Assembly (NCBI GenBank): GCA_025352225.1 | Contig: JANXTT010000160.1 | Location: 43,933-107,932, forward strand | Length of the DNA stretch: 64,000 bases | Reading direction: 5' to 3' | From: Mucilaginibacter sp. | GTDB lineage: Bacteria; Bacteroidota; Bacteroidia; Sphingobacteriales; Sphingobacteriaceae | Shown: piece after piece, positions 17,961 through 25,857 of the stretch | Position numbering within the stretch: the first letter of the stretch is position 1 | Layout: every line of letters begins with the position of its first letter | The notes under the pieces: model-generated | Told to the model about the DNA's origin: nothing | What the model saw: the letters and a program-made list of their open reading frames with translations, nothing else | Database searches by the model: none | Position numbers and translations under genes: made by a program

Positions 17961-18085
17961 CAACTTTGCATTTTTATGATACCAGCTTAAAAGGGTATTG
18001 ATGTTTCAGGCTTTAATATTGATTTTTTTAATTGTTAATTTTTTTGGGAAAGGCCGCTTGCATTTACAAGCGGCCTCTTTGTTTT
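17961..18085 (+). ncRNA. Possible small RNA ending in a strong hairpin
   Basis: The 288-bp gap between pyk and the convergent efflux operon holds a -7-like box CAACTTTG at 17961-17968, a small stem ATACC...GGTAT (17979-17998) and a strong hairpin at 18051-18076 followed by a T-rich stretch in the plus direction. The hairpin is about 250 bp from the pyk stop, which already has its own A/T hairpin. This layout would fit a small RNA of roughly 100 nt, but a long pyk 3' UTR explains it as well. No known RNA family was recognised. Confidence 0.25.
18051..18082 (+). terminator. Hairpin terminator
   Basis: A 10-bp perfect stem (aggccgcttg / caagcggcct) with a 6-nt loop is followed by ctttgtttt on the plus strand. 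The T-rich side is plus-oriented; on the minus strand the sequence after the stem is A-rich. Confidence 0.7.
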
Positions 18086-18087
18086 AG

Positions 18088-19635
18088 TTAGTGTGCATCC
18101 GCAGGTAAGCTAACACTTTTTTTAAATGGCTGTAAATATATAAGTGGAATGCTAAACAACATAATTAAACCGGCAACCCAATAGGCATCATTATAGGTCA
18201 ATAATAAAGTTTGTTTAATTACCTTTCCGTCCATCGCTTTCATCGCCATAGTAGTGGCATCTAAAATACTAAACCCTTTGGCTTTAAAATTACCTATCAA
18301 TAGTTGCTGCTGCTGAATAAATGCCGGATTATAGGGGTTAATATTTGAAATTAAGTTACTGCGATGCGATGCTTGCCGGATATGAATAAGCGTTGTTAAC
18401 GCCGCTATGCCAAACGATCCGCCTAGTTGCCTCATCATGTTGTTTAAGCCTGTGCCCTGCCCTAATTCGGGGCCTTTAAGGTCTTGTATGGCAAGCGTGG
18501 TTAGTGGCACAAATAACAATGCCATCCCAACACCCCTGATAACAAGTGGCCAATAGAAATTACCCGGGCCTGATTCGAGCGTGGAATGACTGAGCATCGT
18601 TGTAAAAACAAAAAATAAAAACATACCACCTGTTGCCATATATTGAGCCGGAATACCGCCTTTTAAAGCTTTACCTATAAAGGGCATCATAATAATGGTA
18701 CACATCCCACCGGGAAATAGTAATTCGCCGGTTTGCTGGGGAGAAAACCCTAATAAACTCTGGCAAAATATAGGGAACACAAATACTGAACCATATAAAC
18801 CAAAGCCCAGAATAAATGACGTAAACATGCCAACCGCAAAACTACGGTGCCGCAAAATTTTAAAATTCACAATCGGGAATTCAAATGTCATCTCGCGCCA
18901 TATAAAGAAAAACAGCCCCAATATTGCCGAAATAGTTAGCAACAGAATATATGTTTTTGAAAACCAGTCTTCGCTTTCTCCTTTTTCCAAAATAGTTTGC
19001 AAACTACCAACCGCTACAGCCAGCAGCCCAATACCCCACCAGTCAACAGGTTTGCCTTTAGCATCCTTTGGTGTTTCTTTAACAAAGGTAACGGTTAGAA
19101 ATGCCGCAAGCGCGCCAACCGGAATGTTTACATAAAATATCCACGGCCACGAATGGTGCTCTGTAATATATCCGCCAATAGTAGGGCCAACGGTAGGGCC
19201 AAATACGGCTCCTAAGCCAAACAATGCCGTGGCGGTTCCTATTTCTTCACGCGGCCAGGTCTCAATCAATATAGCTTGCCCGGTTGATATTAACCCTCCG
19301 CCAGCAAGCCCCTGTAAAATACGGAATAACACCAATTCGTCTAACCCGGTAGCGTTTCCACATAAAAACGACGCTACTGTAAAAACGATAATGGAGGTTA
19401 AAAAATAATTTTTCCGGCCAAAGCGGCTGCCTAACCAACCCGACATTGGTAGCACAATAACGTTGGCAACCGCATACCCTGTAACCACCCAGGCAACATC
19501 TTCCAGGGTTGCACCAAGGTTTCCCTGGATATCCGGAAGAGAAACATTCACAATCGTGGTATCAATCAGCTCCAATAAGGCTGCTATGATAACCGTGATG
19601 GTGATGATCCATTTCCTAAAACCTGTTTCTGCCAT
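18088..19635 (-). CDS. emrB: DHA2-family MFS multidrug transporter (EmrB-like)
   Basis: The 515-residue inner-membrane transporter has about 14 hydrophobic helices, as expected for the DHA2 drug/proton antiporters. Typical motifs are ALLELIDTTIVNVSLPDIQGNLG in helix 1 (LDTTIVNVALP type), GWLGSRFGRKNYFL (motif A) and LGAVFGPTVGPTIGGYI (motif C). It probably pairs with the upstream adaptor and TolC-like protein to export drugs or other toxic compounds across both membranes. It is the last gene of the tetR-tolC-emrA-emrB operon, 4 bp after the adaptor gene. Confidence 0.93.
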   Translation of the reverse strand: MAETGFRKWIITITVIIAALLELIDTTIVNVSLPDIQGNLGATLEDVAWVVTGYAVANVIVLPMSGWLGSRFGRKNYFLTSIIVFTVASFLCGNATGLDELVLFRILQGLAGGGLISTGQAILIETWPREEIGTATALFGLGAVFGPTVGPTIGGYITEHHSWPWIFYVNIPVGALAAFLTVTFVKETPKDAKGKPVDWWGIGLLAVAVGSLQTILEKGESEDWFSKTYILLLTISAILGLFFFIWREMTFEFPIVNFKILRHRSFAVGMFTSFILGFGLYGSVFVFPIFCQSLLGFSPQQTGELLFPGGMCTIIMMPFIGKALKGGIPAQYMATGGMFLFFVFTTMLSHSTLESGPGNFYWPLVIRGVGMALLFVPLTTLAIQDLKGPELGQGTGLNNMMRQLGGSFGIAALTTLIHIRQASHRSNLISNINPYNPAFIQQQQLLIGNFKAKGFSILDATTMAMKAMDGKVIKQTLLLTYNDAYWVAGLIMLFSIPLIYLQPFKKSVSLPADAH

Positions 19636-19639
19636 TTTT

Positions 19640-20704
19640 TTAATTTTTATATATTACAGATACATTTGCGCTCATACCCGGCCTAAGCTTTTCCATAATG
19701 TCTTTGCCTGCTTTGATCTTTATTTTAACGGGTACGCGCTGAACCACTTTTACATAATTTCCGGTTGCGTTATCTGGTGGAAGCAAAGAAAACCGTGCAC
19801 CTGTTGCCGGAGAAAAGTTATAAACTTCGCCTTCTATTTTTTGACCAGGTAAACCATCAACTTCTATATTTACCTTTTCGCCGGTTTTTAAGTTAACTAA
19901 CTGTGTTTCTTTAAAGTTTGCCGTAATAAATAAATTACTATTGTTAACAATGGAAAACAGCGTTTGTCCGGGTTGTACCAATTGGCCCCTTTGAATGTTC
20001 TTTTTTGATACTATACCCGTTGCCGGGGATACGATATTTGTATAAGTTAATTGCAGCTTTGCATAATCAACATCGGCTTCTTTTAAACTAACACCGGTAT
20101 TGGTTACGTTTAATTGATTTCTTGTTCCGCTAACCTGTTCCTGAGCGGCTTTATACTGATCTTTAGCGGCCTGATATGCTGCCATTGCCGCATCACGCGC
20201 TACCTGTGCCTGCTCAAATTGTTGTTTAGTTATTGAACCATCCTTAATTAAATTGGCATACCGATCGTAATCGCGATTAGCCTGAAGCAGCTTTATTTGA
20301 GCGGTTTCAACTTGCGCCTTCGCGCTTGATGAGTTTGCCGATGTGGTATAAATTTGTGATTGGGATACCCCTATAGAAGCCGTTGCTCCTTTTTGGGCGG
20401 CCATAGCCTGCTCCAGCTTTACTTTATAGTCGCGGTCATCTAGCTTTACCAATAGCTGTCCGCGGCTTACATGCTGGTTCTCTTCAAATAATATGCTGTC
20501 TACATAGCCCCCAACCCGAGCTACAACCGGACTAATATCACCGTCAACCTGTGCATCATCGGTATCTTCGTGGTTGCTGTAATATATATATTCCTTTACA
20601 CCAAAGATAACCCCTACTAAAAGCAGCAGGCCTAAAATTACAGGCATTACCCTATTGGGTTTTTTCTTTGCTGTTATTTGTTCTTGTTCTATTTCTTGTG
20701 CCAT
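19640..20704 (-). CDS. emrA: HlyD/EmrA-family efflux adaptor
   Basis: The 354-residue membrane fusion protein has one N-terminal transmembrane helix (about 18-36, RVMPVILGLLLLVGVIFGV). A biotinyl-lipoyl half-motif follows (DAQVDGDISPVVARVGGYVD ... HVSRGQLLVKLDDRDY), then a long alpha-hairpin (about 95-205, with Ala/Gln-rich heptads). The second lipoyl half is IVSPATGIVSKKNIQRGQLV, followed by beta-barrel segments. It would bridge the inner-membrane pump and the outer-membrane channel. It is 10 bp after tolC and 4 bp before emrB. Confidence 0.94.
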   Translation of the reverse strand: MAQEIEQEQITAKKKPNRVMPVILGLLLLVGVIFGVKEYIYYSNHEDTDDAQVDGDISPVVARVGGYVDSILFEENQHVSRGQLLVKLDDRDYKVKLEQAMAAQKGATASIGVSQSQIYTTSANSSSAKAQVETAQIKLLQANRDYDRYANLIKDGSITKQQFEQAQVARDAAMAAYQAAKDQYKAAQEQVSGTRNQLNVTNTGVSLKEADVDYAKLQLTYTNIVSPATGIVSKKNIQRGQLVQPGQTLFSIVNNSNLFITANFKETQLVNLKTGEKVNIEVDGLPGQKIEGEVYNFSPATGARFSLLPPDNATGNYVKVVQRVPVKIKIKAGKDIMEKLRPGMSANVSVIYKN

Positions 20705-20714
20705 TGTGTTTAAT

Positions 20715-22085
20715 TTATTTGTTTAGTTTTCCGGTTGATTTTAATAGGGTATAATAGGCCAGTCCAGCGTCGGCTTTAGCAAGTTCAAGGTTAATTTGGG
20801 CCTGGTATAATAATGTTTGCGCATCTACCCTGTCTGTAACCGAGGCTATATTGCTTTGGTATTTTGATTCGAGTATCTTATTGTTTTCTCCCGCTTGCGC
20901 GATGGACGTTTGTAACAGCTTTATTTTGTTCTGGGCCATTATATAGTTTTGATAATTGCGGTTTATTTCGTTTTTTAAATGATCAATGGTAATTTGTTTG
21001 CTAATCACTGTTTCATCATGCAGTATCCTGGCTTCGGCTAACTTGTTTTTGTTGGTCCATAATGATGCAAAATTCCATGATAATGTTGCGCCTATAGTAA
21101 TAGGAGCTATAAACCGACCTGTTTGCGGGATGGGGTTGCCGCTGGCATCAATATAATATACATTAGCTCCTACACCCAAATTCGGCAGTTTTTCGGCGGC
21201 TACCAATTTAATATTGGTTTCGGCAACTTTGTTTTGTAAATCAAACTGTTTTAATTCTTGCCGGGTTGTTAATGCGGTATCAATGTAGTTTGATAACGCT
21301 GCCAAATTATAACCAGGCTCGGTTATCTCCTCAATTTTCAATTCTGTATTCTCAGGAAGGCCTAGCAATATATTTAAATTATAATTGATTATTTTACGGT
21401 TACTTTCCAAATCAATGCTACTCAATTCAACATTTGATTCCTGAAGCTGAAATCTTAAAACGTCGTTTTTAGTAACCAGACCCTGGTCAAAAAACCGCTG
21501 CGCCTGTTTTAATTGCTGATTAATGGATGTAATATTTTGCGCAACAACTTTCTGGCTTTGTAAAACCTTATAAAGGTTATAATAAGCATTTATAACATCG
21601 TATACTATTTGGTCCTTGTCCCTTTCGGCATCCAAACGCGCAACCTGAGTAAGCAACTCTGTTGATTGCTGCGCGTACTTGTACCTGTAACCGCCAAAAA
21701 TGGTTTCCTGCAAAGCAACAGTTGCTATATAAGCATCTGCCCTGCTCGGCAGGCGAAACGATGTAGGGCCCAATTCTAAGGTATGGGCAGGTATTTCGGC
21801 GTGATTGTAAGCATAACTTGCAGTTCCTGTTGGTAAAACACGATCTTTAACCTGGTTATACTGCGAAACCGCCCGGTCTATTTTCGCCTGCGATAGCTTG
21901 AGTGTTTTACTGCTTTCTACACCAAGTTTAATAGCTTCGTTTATCGTGATAACCCTTTCCTGGGCTTTTATTGCTTGTGTGGATAATAAGCCGAAAAATA
22001 GCAAAGCAATTCCGTTTCGATCAAATATTTTAAACATCGTTTTAAACTTATAGGTAGTAAATGGTTGATTGATGTTCTTTATCAT
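20715..22085 (-). CDS. tolC: TolC-family outer membrane efflux protein
   Basis: The 456-residue protein has the two-repeat helical architecture of outer membrane efflux proteins (ITINEAIKLGVESSKTLKLS near the start, long Gln/Asn/Ala-rich helices, LGATLSWNFASLW-like segment TIGATLSWNFASLW in the second half). The ATG at 22085 overlaps the tetR stop (ATGA), which supports translational coupling. A second in-frame ATG at 22037 starts a cleaner signal peptide (MFKIFDRNGIALLFFGLL...AIKAQ) and could be the true start. Confidence 0.93.
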   Translation of the reverse strand: MIKNINQPFTTYKFKTMFKIFDRNGIALLFFGLLSTQAIKAQERVITINEAIKLGVESSKTLKLSQAKIDRAVSQYNQVKDRVLPTGTASYAYNHAEIPAHTLELGPTSFRLPSRADAYIATVALQETIFGGYRYKYAQQSTELLTQVARLDAERDKDQIVYDVINAYYNLYKVLQSQKVVAQNITSINQQLKQAQRFFDQGLVTKNDVLRFQLQESNVELSSIDLESNRKIINYNLNILLGLPENTELKIEEITEPGYNLAALSNYIDTALTTRQELKQFDLQNKVAETNIKLVAAEKLPNLGVGANVYYIDASGNPIPQTGRFIAPITIGATLSWNFASLWTNKNKLAEARILHDETVISKQITIDHLKNEINRNYQNYIMAQNKIKLLQTSIAQAGENNKILESKYQSNIASVTDRVDAQTLLYQAQINLELAKADAGLAYYTLLKSTGKLNK

Positions 22086-22717
22086 TGTTGTTTAACTAAG
22101 TAAGATTTTAAGAGTCTTTTCATATAGATCTTTAGCCTGGGTTTCAACTGGGTTTCCATTATGGCCTCGTTAGTCACATCATACCCCAGCATTAACGACA
22201 CCATATGAGGCGAATTAATAATATAGTTTTTTGTGCCGAAAATGGTGGTGATGGCTAATTCTACATCGGTATCTTCATAAAACAATCCTTTATCAACGCC
22301 CTCTTGAATTATTTTTTTAAATTCTAGCACATTGGTCATTAATATCGGGGTTAGTTTTTCGGTAAGATCGCTTCGTTTATTTAAGGAGAGCTCTCTGTTT
22401 ACCAGTTTTTGGAAACAACTGTTACTCATTATCCGCTCCACATAGCTATCTATGCACCATTCTAACTTAGCCCATGCCGATTTACTGTCGTCGTTCCCAA
22501 TGTTTTGGATCAAAGTTCTGAAGGATGATATTTTGCGTTCGAATACTGCGATAAACAAACCCTCTTTTGAGCCAAAATAATAATTAAGCATGGCCATATT
22601 AACACCGGCCTCGCCCGATATTGACCGGGTTGAAGCGCCATCATATCCCTGTTCGGCAAAAATTTTCTCAGCCACATCCAGTATATGATCTTTCTTATCT
22701 ATTTTATCTTTATCCAT
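22082..22717 (-). CDS. TetR/AcrR family transcriptional regulator of the efflux operon
   Basis: The 211-residue regulator has an N-terminal helix-turn-helix of TetR type (IDKKDHILDVAEKIFAEQG, YDGASTRSISGEAGVNMAML as two pieces, then NYYFGSKEGLF). The larger C-terminal part would bind a ligand and dimerise. It is the first gene of the four-gene efflux operon and overlaps tolC by 4 bp. A 10-4-10 perfect palindrome lies 20 bp upstream of its start (22737-22760), so it very likely represses its own operon and releases on binding a pump substrate. Confidence 0.94.
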   Translation of the reverse strand: MDKDKIDKKDHILDVAEKIFAEQGYDGASTRSISGEAGVNMAMLNYYFGSKEGLFIAVFERKISSFRTLIQNIGNDDSKSAWAKLEWCIDSYVERIMSNSCFQKLVNRELSLNKRSDLTEKLTPILMTNVLEFKKIIQEGVDKGLFYEDTDVELAITTIFGTKNYIINSPHMVSLMLGYDVTNEAIMETQLKPRLKIYMKRLLKSYLVKQQ

Positions 22718-22736
22718 TGTTTTTATAACAGCACAA

Positions 22737-22760
22737 AATTAATCAATCGTTTGATTAATT
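22737..22760. promoter_or_regulatory. TetR operator (perfect inverted repeat)
   Basis: aattaatcaa-tcgt-ttgattaatt: two perfect 10-bp arms with a 4-bp spacer. It begins 20 bp upstream of the tetR ATG. Size and symmetry fit a TetR-family operator, and no other regulator gene is near. Confidence 0.75.
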
Positions 22761-22883
22761 TGCTTGCTTCTCTGTCATTTTTTTGTAAAAGCAATATGAA
22801 TTAGTTAAACAACAATTACCCTAATTAATAGTTTAATATAAAACCCATTAAAAAATTGTGAGTTTATTACAAAAAGGAAGGTT

Positions 22884-22907
22884 TATACTATTGGCTTAAA
22901 TAGTATA
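22884..22907. repeat. Second inverted repeat in the tetR / PIG-L divergent region
   Basis: tatactatt-ggctta-aatagtata, 9-bp perfect arms and 6-bp spacer, about 95 bp upstream of the PIG-L gene. It could be another operator or an A/T hairpin. It does not share the tetR operator sequence. Confidence 0.5.
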
Positions 22908-23001
22908 ATTGGATGTGTAGCTTTATAGTTACAAGCAAATTCACCTTTAAAACATATTCTAAATCCAATTTTTAATTATCTTTCACACTTAAAATCAACC
23001 A

Positions 23002-25446
23002 ATGAAGTTTTATAAAATAGTATGGGCCATTTTGTTGTTCAATACAATTGCTTTTGGACAAACCGCGCCAAGCTCGGGCCTGGCGGATATAAAACAAAGT
23101 TTTAAAAAGCTAAATGTGCTGGGCAGTGTACTATATATAGCAGCTCATCCGGACGACGAAAACACCCGCTTACTGGCTTACCTAGCTCAGGAAAAACATT
23201 ATAGAACAGGCTATTTATCATTAACCAGGGGTGATGGCGGGCAAAACCTGATCGGGAACGAACAGAGTGAATTATTGGGATTGATACGTACCCAGGAACT
23301 ATTAGCCGCGAGAAAAATGGATGGTGCCGAACAATTTTTTACACGCGCGAATGATTTCGGTTTCTCAAAAGGTCCGGAAGAAACCTTGAAGATCTGGGAT
23401 AAAGAAAAAGTATTGGGTGATATGGTTTGGGTTATACGCAAATTTAGGCCGGATGTTATGATCTGCCGCTTCCCTACTGACGGCCGCGGAGGGCACGGGC
23501 ACCATACATCATCAGCAATATTAGCCGAGGAAGCTTTTGTAGCCGCGGCAGACCCCAGGCGTTTTCCGGAGCAATTGCAATTTGTACAAACCTGGCAGGC
23601 CAAGCGTTTACTATGGAACACCTTTAATTTTGGCGGAAATAATACAACCGCTCCCGATCAGTTCAGGATAAATATAGGGGTATACAACGCCATATTAGGA
23701 AAAGGATACGGAGAGATCGCTGCCGAGAGCCGCTCTAACCATAAGAGCCAGGGATTTGGATCGGCTAAACAGCGGGGCGAATCATTTGAATATTTTAAAA
23801 CTATTTTAGGCGATGCCCCCAGTACCGATCTGTTTGATGGTATTAACACTACATGGCAAAGAGTAAACAATGCAACCATCGAAGGTAGCATTAACGCAAT
23901 AGCAACAAGCTTTGACGAAAATGCGCCCCAAAGTTCAGTACCCGCACTAATAAAAGTTTTATCCCAGGTTAATAAAACGAATGATCTTTACTGGAAAGAG
24001 CAAAAAATAAAGCAACTTAAAAACTTAATTGCTGCTTGCGCAGGATTATGGTTTGAGGCCTATGCAACCGAACTTACCTATGCAGTTGGCGATAGCATTC
24101 ACATCAAGTCGCAGGTAATTAACCGATATACCAACAGCGTGAAATTAAATAGTATAATTACTGAAGGTATACAACAGATTGAAAGCGCGATACCGGCCAA
24201 CCAATTGCAAACATTTGATAGTAGAATTTTAGCCTCCAAAATAACCCAGCCCTATTGGCTTGAAACCCCGCATGCCATTGGTAGTTATAATATTCCGGGG
24301 CAGCTATTAGTAGGCAACCCGGAGAACCCGGATCCCCCTAAAGCCATATTTGAATTTAACATTGAAGGCGAGCCTATCCGATATGAGCGTAGTATAGTTT
24401 ACAAATACGTTGACCCCGTGCAAGGCGAAGTTTATCAACCATTGGAGATCACTCCACCTGTTACTGCTGATATTGATAACAAGGTATATATTTTTAAAAC
24501 CAACGAGCCACAGGCAGTATTAATTCGGTTGAGAAGTTTTAGCAAAAGCAATGGCACTATAAGTTTAAAGGCTCCTGCTGGCTGGAATATAACACCCAGA
24601 CAAGTCATCTTTGCTAATAAAAACAAGGGCGAAGAATGGGACGAAACGTTTATGGTTACACCACAAACGAACCAGCCCTCCAACGATATGGCGCAGGTGG
24701 TAGTAACGGCTAATGGAAAAACCTATACCCAGGGCATACAAAGGATACGGTACGACCATATACCCGCAATTACTTTATTCCCCCCCGCTCAGGCTAAACT
24801 AATTAAACTGGATTTGAAAACCGCTGGCAAAAAAATTGGATATATTGCAGGTGCCGGTGATCTAGTTCCGGATGCCTTGCGCCAGGTAGGTTACCAGGTT
24901 ATATTACTTACCGAAAACGAGATTATGAAGGGTAATTTAGCCAGCTATGATGCCATAGTTACCGGCGTGCGGGCATATAATGTAAATACCCGGTTAACAA
25001 TTGAGCAACCTAAACTTTTGGAATATGTAAAAAACGGTGGAAACCTTATTGTACAATATAATAACAATAATGGTATAGTGATAAACCCCGGCCCGTATCC
25101 ATTTAAAGTAACGAACCAACGGGTTACCGACGAAAATTCAAATGTTACTGTATTGGACGGTAAAAACCCTGTACTGAATTATCCTAATAAAATAACGCAA
25201 ACAGATTTTGACGGCTGGGTGCAGGAACGCGGCCTTTACTTTGTAAGCAATATTGACCCCTTATATCAAACCATTTTACAAATGAACGATAAGGGCGAAG
25301 ATCCAAATAATGGGTCGCTAATAGTTACTAATTATGGTAAGGGGCGTTTTGTGTATACTTCACTTGCTTTTTTTAGGCAATTGCCTGCCGGTGTACCTGG
25401 CGCATACAGGTTATTTGTTAATTTATTAAGTAAACCATTGAAATAA
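23002..25446 (+). CDS. Secreted PIG-L family deacetylase, long form
   Basis: The 814-residue protein has a signal peptide (MKFYKIVWAILLFNTIAFGQ) and an N-terminal PIG-L/LmbE domain (about 30-290). The zinc motif is AAHPDDE (about residues 50-56), with LTRGDGGQN and FPTDGRGGHGHHTSS as the further family motifs. PIG-L enzymes hydrolyse the acetyl group of N-acetylglucosamine derivatives. After a middle beta-rich region (about 350-590), residues 600-814 look like a class I glutamine-amidotransferase-like fold (IGYIAGAGDLVPDALRQVGY, YDAIVTGVRAYN), common in long Bacteroidota PIG-L proteins. The substrate is unknown. The gene is divergent from tetR, and tatA follows 64 bp later. Confidence 0.9.
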   Translation: MKFYKIVWAILLFNTIAFGQTAPSSGLADIKQSFKKLNVLGSVLYIAAHPDDENTRLLAYLAQEKHYRTGYLSLTRGDGGQNLIGNEQSELLGLIRTQELLAARKMDGAEQFFTRANDFGFSKGPEETLKIWDKEKVLGDMVWVIRKFRPDVMICRFPTDGRGGHGHHTSSAILAEEAFVAAADPRRFPEQLQFVQTWQAKRLLWNTFNFGGNNTTAPDQFRINIGVYNAILGKGYGEIAAESRSNHKSQGFGSAKQRGESFEYFKTILGDAPSTDLFDGINTTWQRVNNATIEGSINAIATSFDENAPQSSVPALIKVLSQVNKTNDLYWKEQKIKQLKNLIAACAGLWFEAYATELTYAVGDSIHIKSQVINRYTNSVKLNSIITEGIQQIESAIPANQLQTFDSRILASKITQPYWLETPHAIGSYNIPGQLLVGNPENPDPPKAIFEFNIEGEPIRYERSIVYKYVDPVQGEVYQPLEITPPVTADIDNKVYIFKTNEPQAVLIRLRSFSKSNGTISLKAPAGWNITPRQVIFANKNKGEEWDETFMVTPQTNQPSNDMAQVVVTANGKTYTQGIQRIRYDHIPAITLFPPAQAKLIKLDLKTAGKKIGYIAGAGDLVPDALRQVGYQVILLTENEIMKGNLASYDAIVTGVRAYNVNTRLTIEQPKLLEYVKNGGNLIVQYNNNNGIVINPGPYPFKVTNQRVTDENSNVTVLDGKNPVLNYPNKITQTDFDGWVQERGLYFVSNIDPLYQTILQMNDKGEDPNNGSLIVTNYGKGRFVYTSLAFFRQLPAGVPGAYRLFVNLLSKPLK

Positions 25447-25510
25447 AAAACCGGGCACGCTTAACTACCGTATATGCTTTAAATTACTATTCATCTTTAA
25501 ATATAACAAT

Positions 25511-25735
25511 ATGTTACACTCAACTCTATTATTCCTCAGCGCGCCAGATATAACTATAATACTAATAGTTGCATTAGTATTATTCGGTGGAAAAAAACTT
25601 CCTGAACTAGCCCGCGGATTAGGTTCTGGTATTAAAGAATTTAAGGACGCTACATCAGGTACAAAACCCGAAGAAAATGCGCCTAAAGCTACTACTGAGC
25701 AAAATACACCCGTTGTTGTAGCTGATCACGTTTAA
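25511..25735 (+). CDS. tatA: Sec-independent (Tat) translocase subunit TatA
   Basis: The 74-residue protein has one N-terminal transmembrane helix (ITIILIVALVLFGGKKLPEL), the FGxxKLPEL motif with its conserved Phe-Gly hinge, an amphipathic helix (ARGLGSGIKEFKDATSG) and a short acidic, polar tail. TatA oligomers form the pore that exports folded proteins. No tatC is in the window. A strong terminator follows at 25758. Confidence 0.95.
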   Translation: MLHSTLLFLSAPDITIILIVALVLFGGKKLPELARGLGSGIKEFKDATSGTKPEENAPKATTEQNTPVVVADHV

Positions 25736-25757
25736 CAATTTGTTAAACTTTTATGGG

Positions 25758-25797
25758 CCCTAAGCATCAAAATTTGTTTGATGCTTAGGGTTTCTTA
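25758..25797 (+). terminator. Strong intrinsic terminator after tatA
   Basis: ccctaagcatcaaa / tttgatgcttaggg form a perfect 14-bp stem with a 5-nt loop (atttg), followed by tttctt. It lies between tatA (+) and the convergent histidine kinase gene (-). Confidence 0.9.
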
Positions 25798-25857
25798 TTA
25801 CAATATCAGGTCTATTACTACTTCACCCGGTATAACTACAAAATTTATAGCACGTTA

